Origin: CAVROP01 sp050012175
GTDB lineage: Bacteria > Acidobacteriota > Terriglobia > UBA7540
Direction: 5' to 3'
Assembly (NCBI GenBank): GCA_050012175.1
Contig: JBEKHR010000023.1
Location: forward strand, 21,655 to 85,654
Length of the DNA: 64,000 nucleotides
Part shown: positions 24,844-33,696 of the stretch, piece after piece
How the letters are laid out: each line of letters opens with the position of its first letter
Position numbering within the stretch: position 1 is the first letter of the stretch
Notes under the pieces: model-generated
The model's database searches: none
The model's input: the letters and a program-made list of their open reading frames with translations, nothing else
Told to the model about the DNA's origin: nothing
Translations under genes and position numbers: made by a program

Positions 24844-25050
24844 TCAGAATTCAGGAGTCAGTGGTCCGTGGTCCGTTGAAAAAACCGGGTTAGGGCTGGG
24901 AGGGAAATTATGAATAGTGAATAGTAAATGGTGAATTCTGGCTTGCATTCTCCCTATTTACCCCAGCCCGCCGCATTCCGACTTCTGATTCCTGACTCCT
25001 GACTCCTGTCTTCTGACTTCTGACTCCTGACTTCTGACTCCTGACTTCCA
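24844..25050. repeat. Three heptanucleotide repeat tracts
   Basis: Between the porin gene and the MgtE-like gene lie three independent tracts, each with exact 7-bp periodicity: 24844-24878 (TCAGGAG, TCAGTGG, TCCGTGG...), 24911-24938 (TGAATAG, TGAATAG, TAAATGG, TGAATTC) and 24981-25050 (ten units of ACTTCTG/ACTCCTG type). They fill most of this 291-bp gap inside a probable operon. Confidence 0.82.
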
Positions 25051-25053
25051 TTT

Positions 25054-26436
25054 TCAAAACTCGGTGTGCAGCCGCAGGGCGAAGAGATCGACAGGCCCGC
25101 GGGCGTGGTTATATGCCGGGTTTTGGGCGAATTGATAATCCAGAGTCAACTGGAAGTGTTTCGCGATCTTCCAGTTGTAATACGCTTCGCCGATTCGCTC
25201 CGAGCGGTAGTCGAGGGCTCCGTCGCCGACTGTAATTCCGAGACCACCAGCCGCAAGGAACTGCCGATGGGCGGCGCTGATGCCGTTGACGGCCACGCCG
25301 AGGCCTACCGTGTCCTCCGGGCGGCGCCACCACGTCCCTTTCAGGCTAAGCCCCGCCGTGGCTGTGCGATCCACGTCGGTAAACTCCCACGTCTGGTTTT
25401 TGCCATCGCTCCAACCCAGGCGCGCGAAGGCCCCGAGATTCTTGCGGATTTCCTGCTCCAGATTGATGCCAAAGCCGTACTTGTACCGGTACGCCTTCGT
25501 GAGCACGATATTCTCGCCGAGGCTCGGATTGTTGAGGGTCTCTTGATAGCTTCCCATGTGCGCCCGCGTGTCGTAGGCAAGCAGGCGTATAGCTCCCGCA
25601 TGTCCCCCAGGTGAATATCGCCTTTCGATTTCCGCCGCCGTGGACCAGGCATGGGCCAGGTTCCAGTCCATTCGCATTCCGTTCGCGACTTCCGACACCT
25701 GGAATATGCCCAGCCGCCCGGCCCATGCGCGGCTATTCAATTCGACCGCGGCGCCATTCGTAAATCCCAGCGAGTCGGCCGGATAATCCCAGGCACCATT
25801 GGTTATCAAGGTCCAATTCATGAACTGGGATCGGGAGTCGTTGGCGTAGGCGTTGGCGTCAAATATATCTGTGGCGTTGAAGTGGCCTAGCGTAAACGTC
25901 AGTCTCCGAACGTCCTTTTTGCCGTCCAATTCGAACGGCGCGTCATCGGCGGCTTCCTTTTCCCCACCCAAGCCGATGGTCTCGCGAATAAAAGCGCGGC
26001 AGATGTAGACATCCGGATAAGTCTTGCCGAGTCGATACGCCTCGCCATTCGGAAACGCCGCGACGCCGAGCGTGCTGCTCAGGCCGTATCCTTGCCACAT
26101 GAGGGCGTCCCCGAAAAACTCTCCCCCGTGCCATAAGCGTACGCCGCCCGTCACATCCACGGATACGGTGTCTTTGACCTCGGCGCCTGGCTTAAGGCTG
26201 TTCAGGCCAGTATATTCAGCAGGGAAGGAAGGGTGGCTTTGAGCGCCAACCGTGGATTGGATGTGCAGGTTCCAAGGCTGATCATCGGGTAGCGCCGTGT
26301 TGCTTGCGTTCTGGGGCTGGTCTGGAGTGGAACTTTCCTGCCCGCGAGCGGAAGGCGCGGCCATCGCCACCAAAAGGCACACCGCTCCCAGCCATCCGGA
26401 CAACGTCCAGCGCCATCCCGCGCGCTCCCCGATCAT
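25054..26436 (-). CDS. OprB-like outer-membrane porin
   Basis: A 460-residue beta-barrel protein starting at ATG 26436 (a GTG seven codons upstream is an alternative). It has a signal peptide (about residues 1-33, LGAVCLLVAMAAPSARGQ), many alternating amphipathic strands and a C-terminal aromatic residue (ALRLHTEF), as expected for BAM substrates. Segments such as MNWTLITNGAWDYPADSLGF and GLGVAVNGISAAHRQFLAAG match the carbohydrate-selective porin OprB family. Its position directly behind an M-box riboswitch and ahead of the MgtE-like and Nramp-like genes suggests Mg2+ permeation across the outer membrane rather than sugar uptake; that is inferred. Confidence 0.83.
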   Translation of the reverse strand: MIGERAGWRWTLSGWLGAVCLLVAMAAPSARGQESSTPDQPQNASNTALPDDQPWNLHIQSTVGAQSHPSFPAEYTGLNSLKPGAEVKDTVSVDVTGGVRLWHGGEFFGDALMWQGYGLSSTLGVAAFPNGEAYRLGKTYPDVYICRAFIRETIGLGGEKEAADDAPFELDGKKDVRRLTFTLGHFNATDIFDANAYANDSRSQFMNWTLITNGAWDYPADSLGFTNGAAVELNSRAWAGRLGIFQVSEVANGMRMDWNLAHAWSTAAEIERRYSPGGHAGAIRLLAYDTRAHMGSYQETLNNPSLGENIVLTKAYRYKYGFGINLEQEIRKNLGAFARLGWSDGKNQTWEFTDVDRTATAGLSLKGTWWRRPEDTVGLGVAVNGISAAHRQFLAAGGLGITVGDGALDYRSERIGEAYYNWKIAKHFQLTLDYQFAQNPAYNHARGPVDLFALRLHTEF

Positions 26437-26490
26437 GAATGCATAGATTCCAATCACGCGATTACCGATTCATCAGAAATTGCCCTAAGA

Positions 26491-26527
26491 GCAAAACGCC
26501 CCTGGGAGCAAAAACTCCGCAGGGGCG
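26491..26527 (-). terminator. Riboswitch-controlled intrinsic terminator
   Basis: On the minus strand, CGCCCCTGCGGAG pairs across a T-rich loop with CTCCCAGGGGCG, followed by TTTTGCTCTT. The hairpin lies between the M-box and the porin start, so it is the likely expression platform: high Mg2+ would favour it and stop transcription. Confidence 0.82.
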
Positions 26528-26559
26528 ATCCTGGAAAACCAGGTTGTACGAACCCGGTT

Positions 26560-26745
26560 TCTCAAACCTCCTGGTGAGAGCTTTGGCTCCACACAACGTA
26601 GTGTCCCGTAACCCGGAACAGCCACATTAGACAAAGCCTTAAGCCGGCCTTGCCTGCTGCACCCGTTGGCCCGTCTCCGGGTTTCTGGGCAGTGGCTTAT
26701 GTTTGCGTGGTAACCTCGCCTAACGAGGTTGAACCTTTTCCCACG
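26560..26745 (-). promoter_or_regulatory. M-box (ykoK) Mg2+ riboswitch
   Basis: The minus strand contains the conserved M-box core in order: CCTCGTTAGGCGAGG (about 26715-26729), ACATAAGCCACTGCCCAGAA, GACGGGCCAACGGGT, TAATGTGGCTG, and finally GGAGCCAAAGCTCTC (about 26576-26590). These match the consensus of Mg2+-sensing leaders such as B. subtilis mgtE in sequence and order. Such leaders reduce expression of Mg2+ transport genes when Mg2+ is plentiful. It lies upstream of the porin gene with a terminator between, so the porin, MgtE-like and Nramp-like genes probably form its regulon. Exact ends are approximate. Confidence 0.92.
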
Positions 26746-26889
26746 GCATCTCACCAAAACCCGACTGGTAAAAGGCCGCTTCTTTTCGTATAGCAGCGCG
26801 GCATTTCTCCTGTCAAGAAAAAAAGGCCAAGCGGAGCGAAATAGCATGACTTTCTTATAGATTCCCCGGCCTTCCCACAAAGGCGCAGC

Positions 26890-27657
26890 TCAGTCCTCTT
26901 CCCGCATGACCCATTTAATGGCCTTGAGGAGCATTTCCTGGTAACGGGGATCATTCCAAACCGCCTCTTCGTGCCCGAGGCTGTTGTAATAAACTCGGCC
27001 CTTTCCAAACATGCGCGTCCAGGCTACCGGCCATCCGTAATACCTGATCCGCGCGCCCTCTTTCTGGGCGTTCACTGACTTCGGATCAAGCTGCAAAAGA
27101 ACGTGCGACGTTTCAGCTTTGAAGTCGCTGATCTGATAGATCTCATCGTTGATCTGGAAGGAATTTCCGAGAAAGCCCACGAGATTGCTCTTGGGGTCTA
27201 CCACCTCAATCGTCACCATTTGATGCCAGGGATGGTTATTGAACCATCCCCCGATGATGTCGCCGTAAGTGCCCCAGGTGTAGAAAGTGTCGGTGGCGCT
27301 GTGAACGCCTACGAACCCATGCCCGGAGCGAATGAAATCCACGAAGGCACTCTTCTCTTCGTCGGTCATGGGCAGTTCTCCCGTCGTATAGAACATGACC
27401 GCGTCATAAGTCTTCAGGTTCCCTTTCGTGAATGCGCCGACATCTTCCGTCACTGTCGTCTCAAAGGCCCCCGACTTCTCCCCAATTTCCTTCACAATTT
27501 GCTTGGATAACTCCACGCTTTGGTGGTGATATCCTTTCGTCAGAGTCATGTAAAGCAACTTGCCTTTCCTGGCAGTCCGGGAATAGCCAACCTGGGGAAC
27601 GGATGCCACCACAGCAAACAAAAGTAGCAGTGAAAAATGCACCCTATGTTTCAGCAT
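26890..27657 (-). CDS. Exported ThuA-domain protein
   Basis: A 255-residue protein from ATG 27657, with GGAG 7 bp upstream. A signal peptide (MLKHRVHFSLLLLFAVVASV) is followed by a ThuA/trehalose-utilisation type domain, a glutamine-amidotransferase-like flavodoxin fold: KLLYMTLTKGYHHQSVE, YDAVMFYTTGELPMTDEEK, GHGFVGVHSATDTFYTW, GGWFNNHPWHQ, and near the end WTRMFGKGRVYYNSLGHEEA. Such domains are found in many acidobacterial and planctomycete secreted proteins tied to carbohydrate use, but the reaction is unknown. It is upstream of the M-box on the same strand without an evident link. Confidence 0.88.
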   Translation of the reverse strand: MLKHRVHFSLLLLFAVVASVPQVGYSRTARKGKLLYMTLTKGYHHQSVELSKQIVKEIGEKSGAFETTVTEDVGAFTKGNLKTYDAVMFYTTGELPMTDEEKSAFVDFIRSGHGFVGVHSATDTFYTWGTYGDIIGGWFNNHPWHQMVTIEVVDPKSNLVGFLGNSFQINDEIYQISDFKAETSHVLLQLDPKSVNAQKEGARIRYYGWPVAWTRMFGKGRVYYNSLGHEEAVWNDPRYQEMLLKAIKWVMREED

Positions 27658-27803
27658 TGTTGCTCCTTTGTTACCGATGATGATTGCCACGGAGGGGTGA
27701 GGAATTTGTCTTTCAGGTCGATCGCTCCCTCCTTACTCTTGCGGTATTCGCTGGCTATTTTAGCACACACCGATGCCCGCGACGCCTGGTGGCAGGCTTC
27801 GGA

Positions 27804-28051
27804 CAGGGTCGTGTCAAAGTCGCGGAAAAAGCGGCTCTGCCGTCCCGCGCACGCGGGATGCGGAAAGCCTCTGGCTTTCCGGCGCAGACAGCCCCCCTTC
27901 TTCCCCTCGGCTCGGCTGGAAGGCTCAGCCTTCCACCCGAGCCGAGGGGGTTAGTCAGGGCGGAAGCCCTCGGAAAGGCGAAGCCTTTCCGCACAGCAGG
28001 CGGCAGAGCCGCTTTCGGATGTTACCTTTCGGGGACTTTGACGCGACCCTG
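27804..28051. repeat. Nested palindromic element
   Basis: The outer arms are CAGGGTCGTGTCAAAGTC (27804-27821) and GACTTTGACGCGACCCTG (28034-28051), inverted with one mismatch. An inner 15-bp pair, AAAGCGGCTCTGCCG (27828-27842) and CGGCAGAGCCGCTTT (28001-28015), is perfect. Further hairpins (CGGAAAG/CTTTCCG and CTCGGCTCGGCTGG stems) fill the centre. It accounts for most of the gap between the ThuA gene and the M14 gene; no coding sequence was seen there. Confidence 0.78.
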
Positions 28052-28094
28052 AGGCTTGGGAGATGTCCCATTTTGAATGTGGCGCACACTTGCC

Positions 28095-31000
28095 TTACTT
28101 CAAATGACCGAAGTTGATGATGGAGTTGAAAATCAGCGCGTAGGAGCCGACGGTCTCCCCTCGATACACAGGGTTGTTGGCAAAGAGCAGCACATCTCCC
28201 TTGCCGAAGTGGGCCTGGACGACGGCCGGATGCTCGGCCACGGGATCGCCATTTTCGAGCAGACCCGACAACAGCAAGTCTTTCATGGCCGCGTAGCGCA
28301 GAATGACTTGGGGCCGGCATTCGGCTGGAATCAAGAATGGGTTGTTACGTTCCTGATCTTCATTGAGGGGAGTGGCTTGCCAGGCTTTCGGAGCCGGCAA
28401 GGGCGGAGCTTTCTCAGCGGGCCGGCCTTCGGGGGTGTCCTCTTCATCCGGACCGCCGCGACCGGTCGGGCGCTTGTATTCCTTTGCGGTGAGGATACCG
28501 CGGTTGACGGTGAGATTACTCACGGTGAAGGCCAAGCCATCGGCGCTATACAAAGGTACTGCGCCGTCATAGCCATACGCGACCGGGTGCTTGTTATCCA
28601 CCACCGCAGAATTCAAAACGCTGCCGACAACCTTGAGGGTTTTTCGCGGCGCCACAAAGACTCCCGGCGCCATGCCTTCGTCAATGGCGAACTGGGCCGT
28701 GTCTTCCGAGGTAATCAGCAAGCCGCCTTGTCGCACGAAATCTTTCAGATGGGCCACGCCCGCTTCGCCTAAGCCGGGGCGCAGGTCTTCAGTCGAGTCC
28801 AGTTTTCCCAGATTCGGAGTAAGCGAGCTGGTTTGCCAAGGCAATGCATTTCCCCACATAGGCAGGCCATCCACAATCTGCTGAGCGGATGTGTGGGCCA
28901 CCGGCGCGAAAACAATGACATCGTATTTCGAGCGCAGATCCGCCTCTTTTGATACGGTTTGCGTGCTCATGTAAGCGAACGGCACATGCAATTTATCGAA
29001 CGCCATGCGCCACCAACCTTCCGTTTGTGTGTTGAGCCAGGTGTGCATGAAAGCAATGCGGGGAGCCGCGGCAGAGTGAACCTTTACGGATGGCTGGCTG
29101 GCAATACTGACGGCAGCCAGATCGAATTGCTGCAACAAAGGCTTCAGTTTTAACGCTTCCACGCGGCCGATGATGAGCGAACCGGCTGCGAATTTGTGCC
29201 CGTCGCTTTCGAAGTTTTCTTCGCAGATAGACACATCCGCGAAACCCTGCAATGCATAAACCAGCGAAGCCAGACTGACCTGAGCCGAGTTATTCACAAT
29301 ATAGAAAGGTCCTGGTCCGACTTCGGCCGCCGGGATTTGGCTGAGGTCGGGGACGGGGGACATCGGCGCGGAGAGGATGCCGCGGTCGGTGACGCGCGAC
29401 ACCTTGGCGTTGAAAAGATCTCCGAAAGACCAGCCGGTGTCGTCGTAGGGGTCCTTCTGCGGGTCTTCGGGCGACCAGAACTGGCGATCGAGCAGGGCAT
29501 CTGCTACACGCGAGAATGGCTGGTCCATGCGAATGATAAAGCTGCCGGCAGGGAACGTTTGGGAGGAAGGTGGTGGCGGCGTGCCCGGCTTTGGTTCTTC
29601 TCCGTCCTTGCGGGAAGGCGGAGGCAGCGCGACCGTTGCCGCTTGCGTCAGGCGCTGTATCTCGACGTGCTGTAACGCCAGCACTTTCAACAACTGCATC
29701 TGACGGTTCCAAGACCGGTCATCCTGCGCCAGGACGTAAGCGGCAGGCCCCGCATTGACGGGCTTCTCGACCGAGCGCTTGCTTTTCAAGTAGAAGTTGT
29801 TCAGGAAGAGCTTTGCGTTGTGCGCAAAGTAAGAGAGGGTGGAAAGCAGCGCAGTTTGCTCATAGTTATTGTTGTCGCGCTGGGACCACAAAACGGTTGG
29901 GTAGGGCGGATTGGGCCGGTACCACGTGCGCGAATACTGATCGGGTGATAACACGCGCTTCTCTGTGTCTGCGCCGCCGTTGCCGAAGGTTTCGTACAGG
30001 CGGCCGATGCCGTTATGTAAGCCGGCCAGGAACATCAGGTAGCCGGGGCTCCAGGTATCGAAGTTTCCATGTGTGAACGCGCCCGGCATGCCAAAACTTT
30101 GCATGCGCGCCATGTTGTCGGAAGCGAGCATCGACCACTCGTCAGTCAGGATGGGATCGATCCACGAATTGTAAGGTCCATCACCCACCGTGTTGTCGTA
30201 GAGAAACGGCACGGACTCGTGCAGGTCGTGAAGCACTTGCGCATGCCACTCGAGATAGGTGTTCAGAACGTTTTTCGTAAGGTCGAGGGTCATGGCCATG
30301 GCATCGCGATTGTTGTCGTGGGCGACATAGTGGCCCCAGTAGAGGAGGCGCGGCCAGTTCTGGCCAGGATGCGCTTTATGCCATTTGTAGATGTCCACCA
30401 TGCGGTCACGCCCATCCACTTCCACCACCGGTGTGATCAGCGTGATCATGTGAGAGCGAATGTATTGCACGTAGGGGGCGTTGTCTACAGCCAGCCGGTA
30501 AGCTAGTTCCATCAGTGCGGTGGGCGCGCCGGTTTCCGGCGAATGGATGGCGCCGGTGATGTAGTAAACCGGAAACGACTGGCTGATCAGGGTCTGCGCC
30601 TTGGCGTCATCCAGTTGCAGGCTCCTGGGATCGGCAAGCTGCGCCAAGCGCGCGCCGTTCTCTTTGGCTTGAGCAAGCAGCGACGCATCGGCAACCGCGA
30701 CGGCGATCATCTCGCGCCCTTCCTCGGTATGGCCGATCATGAAGACCTTCACCCGCGGGCTGGCAGCCGCAAGCCATCGAAAATATCGGTAAGTCTCTTC
30801 CGCATAGGGCAAAACGTCGGGCGCACCGGCCACATCCCCCAAAACTTTCGCGGGAGTTGGGATGGAACTGGACGCCGGAAGGTAATCGGTAAGAGGCGAA
30901 TTCAAGGCCGGCGCGGTGGTGTACTTCCTGATTAGCTGCGTGTAGGATTCGTCGATGGCCTGCTTAGGATCGCGCTGAAATGTTTCGGTCGCGGGAGTTT

Positions 31001-31106
31001 GCGCACGGAGGGAAAAGGGAACGAGGGTTAAAGCGGCCATTTCCATCACGGCGCAGAGCGCCAAAAAACGAACAGCAAATGCGAGTTGCAGATCCTTGTG
31101 TGTCAT
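28095..31106 (-). CDS. Secreted M14 family zinc carboxypeptidase, large form
   Basis: A 1003-residue exported protein with an N-terminal hydrophobic signal segment. The metallocarboxypeptidase domain lies in the first 400 residues: GHTEEGREMIAVAVAD, the zinc motif AIHSPETGAPTAL (HxxE), VDGRDRMVDIYKWHK, and a later His in VLHDLHESVPFLYDN. The second half contains a flavodoxin-like or glutamine-amidotransferase-like segment (KYDVIVFAP, GEAGVAHLKDFVRQGGLLI) and a variable Pro/Glu-rich insertion. Large M14 proteins of this type are abundant in Acidobacteriota and are thought to degrade extracellular peptides. Substrate unknown. Confidence 0.88.
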   Translation of the reverse strand: MTHKDLQLAFAVRFLALCAVMEMAALTLVPFSLRAQTPATETFQRDPKQAIDESYTQLIRKYTTAPALNSPLTDYLPASSSIPTPAKVLGDVAGAPDVLPYAEETYRYFRWLAAASPRVKVFMIGHTEEGREMIAVAVADASLLAQAKENGARLAQLADPRSLQLDDAKAQTLISQSFPVYYITGAIHSPETGAPTALMELAYRLAVDNAPYVQYIRSHMITLITPVVEVDGRDRMVDIYKWHKAHPGQNWPRLLYWGHYVAHDNNRDAMAMTLDLTKNVLNTYLEWHAQVLHDLHESVPFLYDNTVGDGPYNSWIDPILTDEWSMLASDNMARMQSFGMPGAFTHGNFDTWSPGYLMFLAGLHNGIGRLYETFGNGGADTEKRVLSPDQYSRTWYRPNPPYPTVLWSQRDNNNYEQTALLSTLSYFAHNAKLFLNNFYLKSKRSVEKPVNAGPAAYVLAQDDRSWNRQMQLLKVLALQHVEIQRLTQAATVALPPPSRKDGEEPKPGTPPPPSSQTFPAGSFIIRMDQPFSRVADALLDRQFWSPEDPQKDPYDDTGWSFGDLFNAKVSRVTDRGILSAPMSPVPDLSQIPAAEVGPGPFYIVNNSAQVSLASLVYALQGFADVSICEENFESDGHKFAAGSLIIGRVEALKLKPLLQQFDLAAVSIASQPSVKVHSAAAPRIAFMHTWLNTQTEGWWRMAFDKLHVPFAYMSTQTVSKEADLRSKYDVIVFAPVAHTSAQQIVDGLPMWGNALPWQTSSLTPNLGKLDSTEDLRPGLGEAGVAHLKDFVRQGGLLITSEDTAQFAIDEGMAPGVFVAPRKTLKVVGSVLNSAVVDNKHPVAYGYDGAVPLYSADGLAFTVSNLTVNRGILTAKEYKRPTGRGGPDEEDTPEGRPAEKAPPLPAPKAWQATPLNEDQERNNPFLIPAECRPQVILRYAAMKDLLLSGLLENGDPVAEHPAVVQAHFGKGDVLLFANNPVYRGETVGSYALIFNSIINFGHLK

Positions 31107-31136
31107 GACAGGTCTCCTCCGAACCTAGGGTGTGTG

Positions 31137-32513
31137 TCATTGATTCTTCCTCGCGATCACAGCAGCAAAAAAGCCGTCCATGGGGTGCAAATCAGGGCGA
31201 GTGCGCAAGTACCCCTGAGGATCAAACAGCGGGCTGAGCGCAGGGTACTCAGATTTGAGCTCTGCCGGCGAAACGACTCGGTACTCTGGAGATTCTCCAA
31301 GTACGCGTTCGACGACGCATTCATTTTCCTCCGGCTCCAGCGAGCATGTGGCATAAACCAGCCGCCCCGCTAAAGAGAGAGAGCCGAGCGCACTCTTGAG
31401 CATCTTCACCTGAGCCTCTGCCAAACGGGTCAACTCCGCCGGTCGAAGCCGCCATTTGATCTCCGGGTTGCGCGCCAGCGTTCCCGTTCCCGAACAAGGC
31501 GCGTCCAGAAGAATTCGCTCAAATGGGCAGCGAAAGGGGAGCGCTTGCGTCGCATCGAGTCGAATCGCCAGCCACTGGACCTCTTTCGGAAGCCAATGCG
31601 GGAGCAGCCTTGCCATGGTGTGCAGCCGCGCGGCGCTCAGATCGCAGGTCACGAGAGTGCCGCTCCCGAGCGCCTGCGCGATTTGGCCGGCCTTAACGCC
31701 CGGGGCGGCGCACAAATCAAGGACTTGGCAACCCACTTGCGGCGCCAGCAGGTCTGCAACAAGCTGCGAGGCTTCATCCTGAATGACCAACCGCCCTTGC
31801 CTCAGGGCTTGGGACGCCTGCACATTCCCTGATTCAACCACCAGGGCGCGACCCGAGAACTTCCCCGGCCTGGTTTTTATCCCCCCTGCCGCCAACTCCT
31901 CGTGCAGGCGGGGAATGTCTTGTGCAAGCTCTACCACTCGAAGTACTGTAGGAGGGACTTGGGTGCTCGCCCAGGCCAGGCGCATGGCCACGTCGTTTCC
32001 AGCAATCCCCGCCTGCGCAAAATTATTCGCCCAGCGCTCGAGCAACCAAGCAGGAGCCGCGCGCCGCACACTGGCCAGCATTGCTTTGTCCAGCTCATCG
32101 AACCGTCGCGGCCTTATGGCGCTTCTGCCCGGCGGGCATTGGCGTAACACCGCATTGACTAATCCCGTCGCTGACCGCTTGTGCGCAGCTTTCGTCATCT
32201 CTACGGCTTCATTCACCGTCGCCGCCTTCGGCACTCTTTCGAGGAACTGAATCTGGTAAACCCCCATGCGCAGTATCGTCGCCACCTCCGCGTCAAGGCG
32301 CTCCACAGGCCTCCCAGAAACCTCTCCAATCTGGAAGTCCAGCTCCCCGCGCCAGCGCAAAACACCCATCACGAGTTCAGTCGCTAGTCGCCGGTCCGCT
32401 TCTTTGAGCGCGGAGACTTCCTGGGTTTGAAGCAGGTCCACACCAAACCCCCGGCCCGCTTGCACGCGCTGGAGAATACGATAGGCAGTGGTTCGGGCGG
32501 GCGAAATCGGCAA
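31137..32513 (-). CDS. rsmB: 16S rRNA (cytosine-C5) methyltransferase, RsmB family
   Basis: A 458-residue RsmB/NOP-type enzyme. The N-terminal NusB-like RNA-binding domain occupies residues 1-140 (ARTTAYRILQRVQAGRG). The SAM-binding LDLCAAPGVKAGQIAQ follows, and the two active cysteines lie in DAPCSGTGTLARNPEIKW and YATCSLEPEENE. The family methylates C967 of 16S rRNA. It lies 12 bp downstream of fmt, the classical def-fmt-rsmB arrangement. Confidence 0.95.
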   Translation of the reverse strand: MPISPARTTAYRILQRVQAGRGFGVDLLQTQEVSALKEADRRLATELVMGVLRWRGELDFQIGEVSGRPVERLDAEVATILRMGVYQIQFLERVPKAATVNEAVEMTKAAHKRSATGLVNAVLRQCPPGRSAIRPRRFDELDKAMLASVRRAAPAWLLERWANNFAQAGIAGNDVAMRLAWASTQVPPTVLRVVELAQDIPRLHEELAAGGIKTRPGKFSGRALVVESGNVQASQALRQGRLVIQDEASQLVADLLAPQVGCQVLDLCAAPGVKAGQIAQALGSGTLVTCDLSAARLHTMARLLPHWLPKEVQWLAIRLDATQALPFRCPFERILLDAPCSGTGTLARNPEIKWRLRPAELTRLAEAQVKMLKSALGSLSLAGRLVYATCSLEPEENECVVERVLGESPEYRVVSPAELKSEYPALSPLFDPQGYLRTRPDLHPMDGFFAAVIARKNQ

Positions 32514-32525
32514 GGATGGCCTCGG

Positions 32526-33464
32526 TTAAACCCCCAGCTTCTCGCCGGATGAGGGGCGCACACCGTTCAGGAAATCCCGCGCCAGCAGACGTTTTCGGCC
32601 TTCGAGCTGAAGCTCATGGACTTCCAGGAGCGTTCCCAGGCCGCACACCACGCGCAGATTCCCGCGATCGGCAAGCAGCGTGCCAGGCTCATGTCCCGGC
32701 CCAGCCTGGCCTGGGACGGGAGTGGCCGACCAGATGTGGAGATTCTTGGACCGAAAGGTTGTATAAGCTCCGGGCCATGGTCTTAGTCCACGCACGCGCC
32801 ACCGGATCTCCTCCGCCATGAGCATCCAATCGATTCGGCCATCTTGCTTTTTCAAAATCGGGGCGAACGTGGCCTGGGCATGATTCTGAGATTGGGGTTG
32901 AATTTCGCCCCGAAAGAGCTTGGGCAAGGTTTCCACCATCAAATCTGCGCCCACGCCGCTCAAACGCTCGGAGAGGGTTTCAGTTGTGTCCTCGTCTTGA
33001 ATCGGGACTTCTCTTTTAAGAAGAACATCCCCGGTGTCGAGTCCTTCATCGATCTTCATGGTGGTGACGCCGGTTACGGATTCTCCCCGGATAATCGCCC
33101 ATTGAATCGGCGCCGCTCCACGATACTTGGGCAGGAGCGACGCATGCAGGTTAATGCATCCGTGTTTGGGCAGGTCGATCATCCATTTCGGGATGATATG
33201 CCCGTAGGCAACAACCACGATGAAGTCCGGACGGAACTTTGACAGGAATCCGACAGTTAAATCTTCCTTGAGCTTCAGCGGTTGGAAGACCTCCAGGCCC
33301 GCCTTCAAGGCCGCTAGCTTCACCGGTGACGGCTTCACGTCGTAACCACGGCCGCTCGGTTCGTCGGGGTTTGTCATCACCAGTTCAATGTCATGCTTCT
33401 CCGCGATCAGCTTTTCGAGGGTGGGGACGGCGAATTGTGGAGTGCCACAGAAAATGAGGGTCAT
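32526..33464 (-). CDS. fmt: Methionyl-tRNA formyltransferase
   Basis: A 312-residue enzyme that formylates initiator Met-tRNA using 10-formyl-tetrahydrofolate. The N-terminal domain shows FCGTPQFAVPTLEKL, the catalytic-region motif HASLLPKYRGAAPIQWAI and GVTTMKIDEGLDTGD. The C-terminal OB-like domain (from about residue 205) binds tRNA. It lies between def and rsmB; the def-fmt gap is filled by a heptamer repeat. Confidence 0.97.
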   Translation of the reverse strand: MTLIFCGTPQFAVPTLEKLIAEKHDIELVMTNPDEPSGRGYDVKPSPVKLAALKAGLEVFQPLKLKEDLTVGFLSKFRPDFIVVVAYGHIIPKWMIDLPKHGCINLHASLLPKYRGAAPIQWAIIRGESVTGVTTMKIDEGLDTGDVLLKREVPIQDEDTTETLSERLSGVGADLMVETLPKLFRGEIQPQSQNHAQATFAPILKKQDGRIDWMLMAEEIRWRVRGLRPWPGAYTTFRSKNLHIWSATPVPGQAGPGHEPGTLLADRGNLRVVCGLGTLLEVHELQLEGRKRLLARDFLNGVRPSSGEKLGV

Positions 33465-33471
33465 GGGGGAG

Positions 33472-33688
33472 TCGTCGGTTATCAGTTGTCAGTCGTCAGT
33501 TGTCAGTGGTCAGTCGTTCGTGGTCCGTTGTCAGTGGTCCGTTGTCAGTCGTCCGTTGACTGGTTTCTTCAACTTGCGACCTACATTGACAAACCTGCGG
33601 GGGCGGTTTCCGATCCCACCGGGACAGGTTTCGCACCGCGCCGACGAGAGGTGTTCGTTTCAACGGACAACGGACCACTGACAACGGA
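33472..33688. repeat. Heptanucleotide repeat with inverted arms
   Basis: Left arm 33472-33555: twelve 7-bp units such as TTGTCAG, TGGTCAG, TGGTCCG, TCGTCCG. Right arm 33661-33688: CAACGGA, CAACGGA, CCACTGA, CAACGGA, which is the reverse complement of that unit type. About 105 bp of loop lies between. The element fills the def-fmt intergenic gap. Confidence 0.82.
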
Positions 33689-33696
33689 CTAATTCT

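Noticed and set aside
24981..25050. CRISPR or protein-coding repeat
   Set aside because: The 7-bp period has no spacers and is not a multiple of three; stop codons occur in all frames.
26485..26880. 131-codon minus-strand ORF over the riboswitch
   Set aside because: The region folds as an M-box with terminator; the ORF has no family resemblance and ends inside the terminator.
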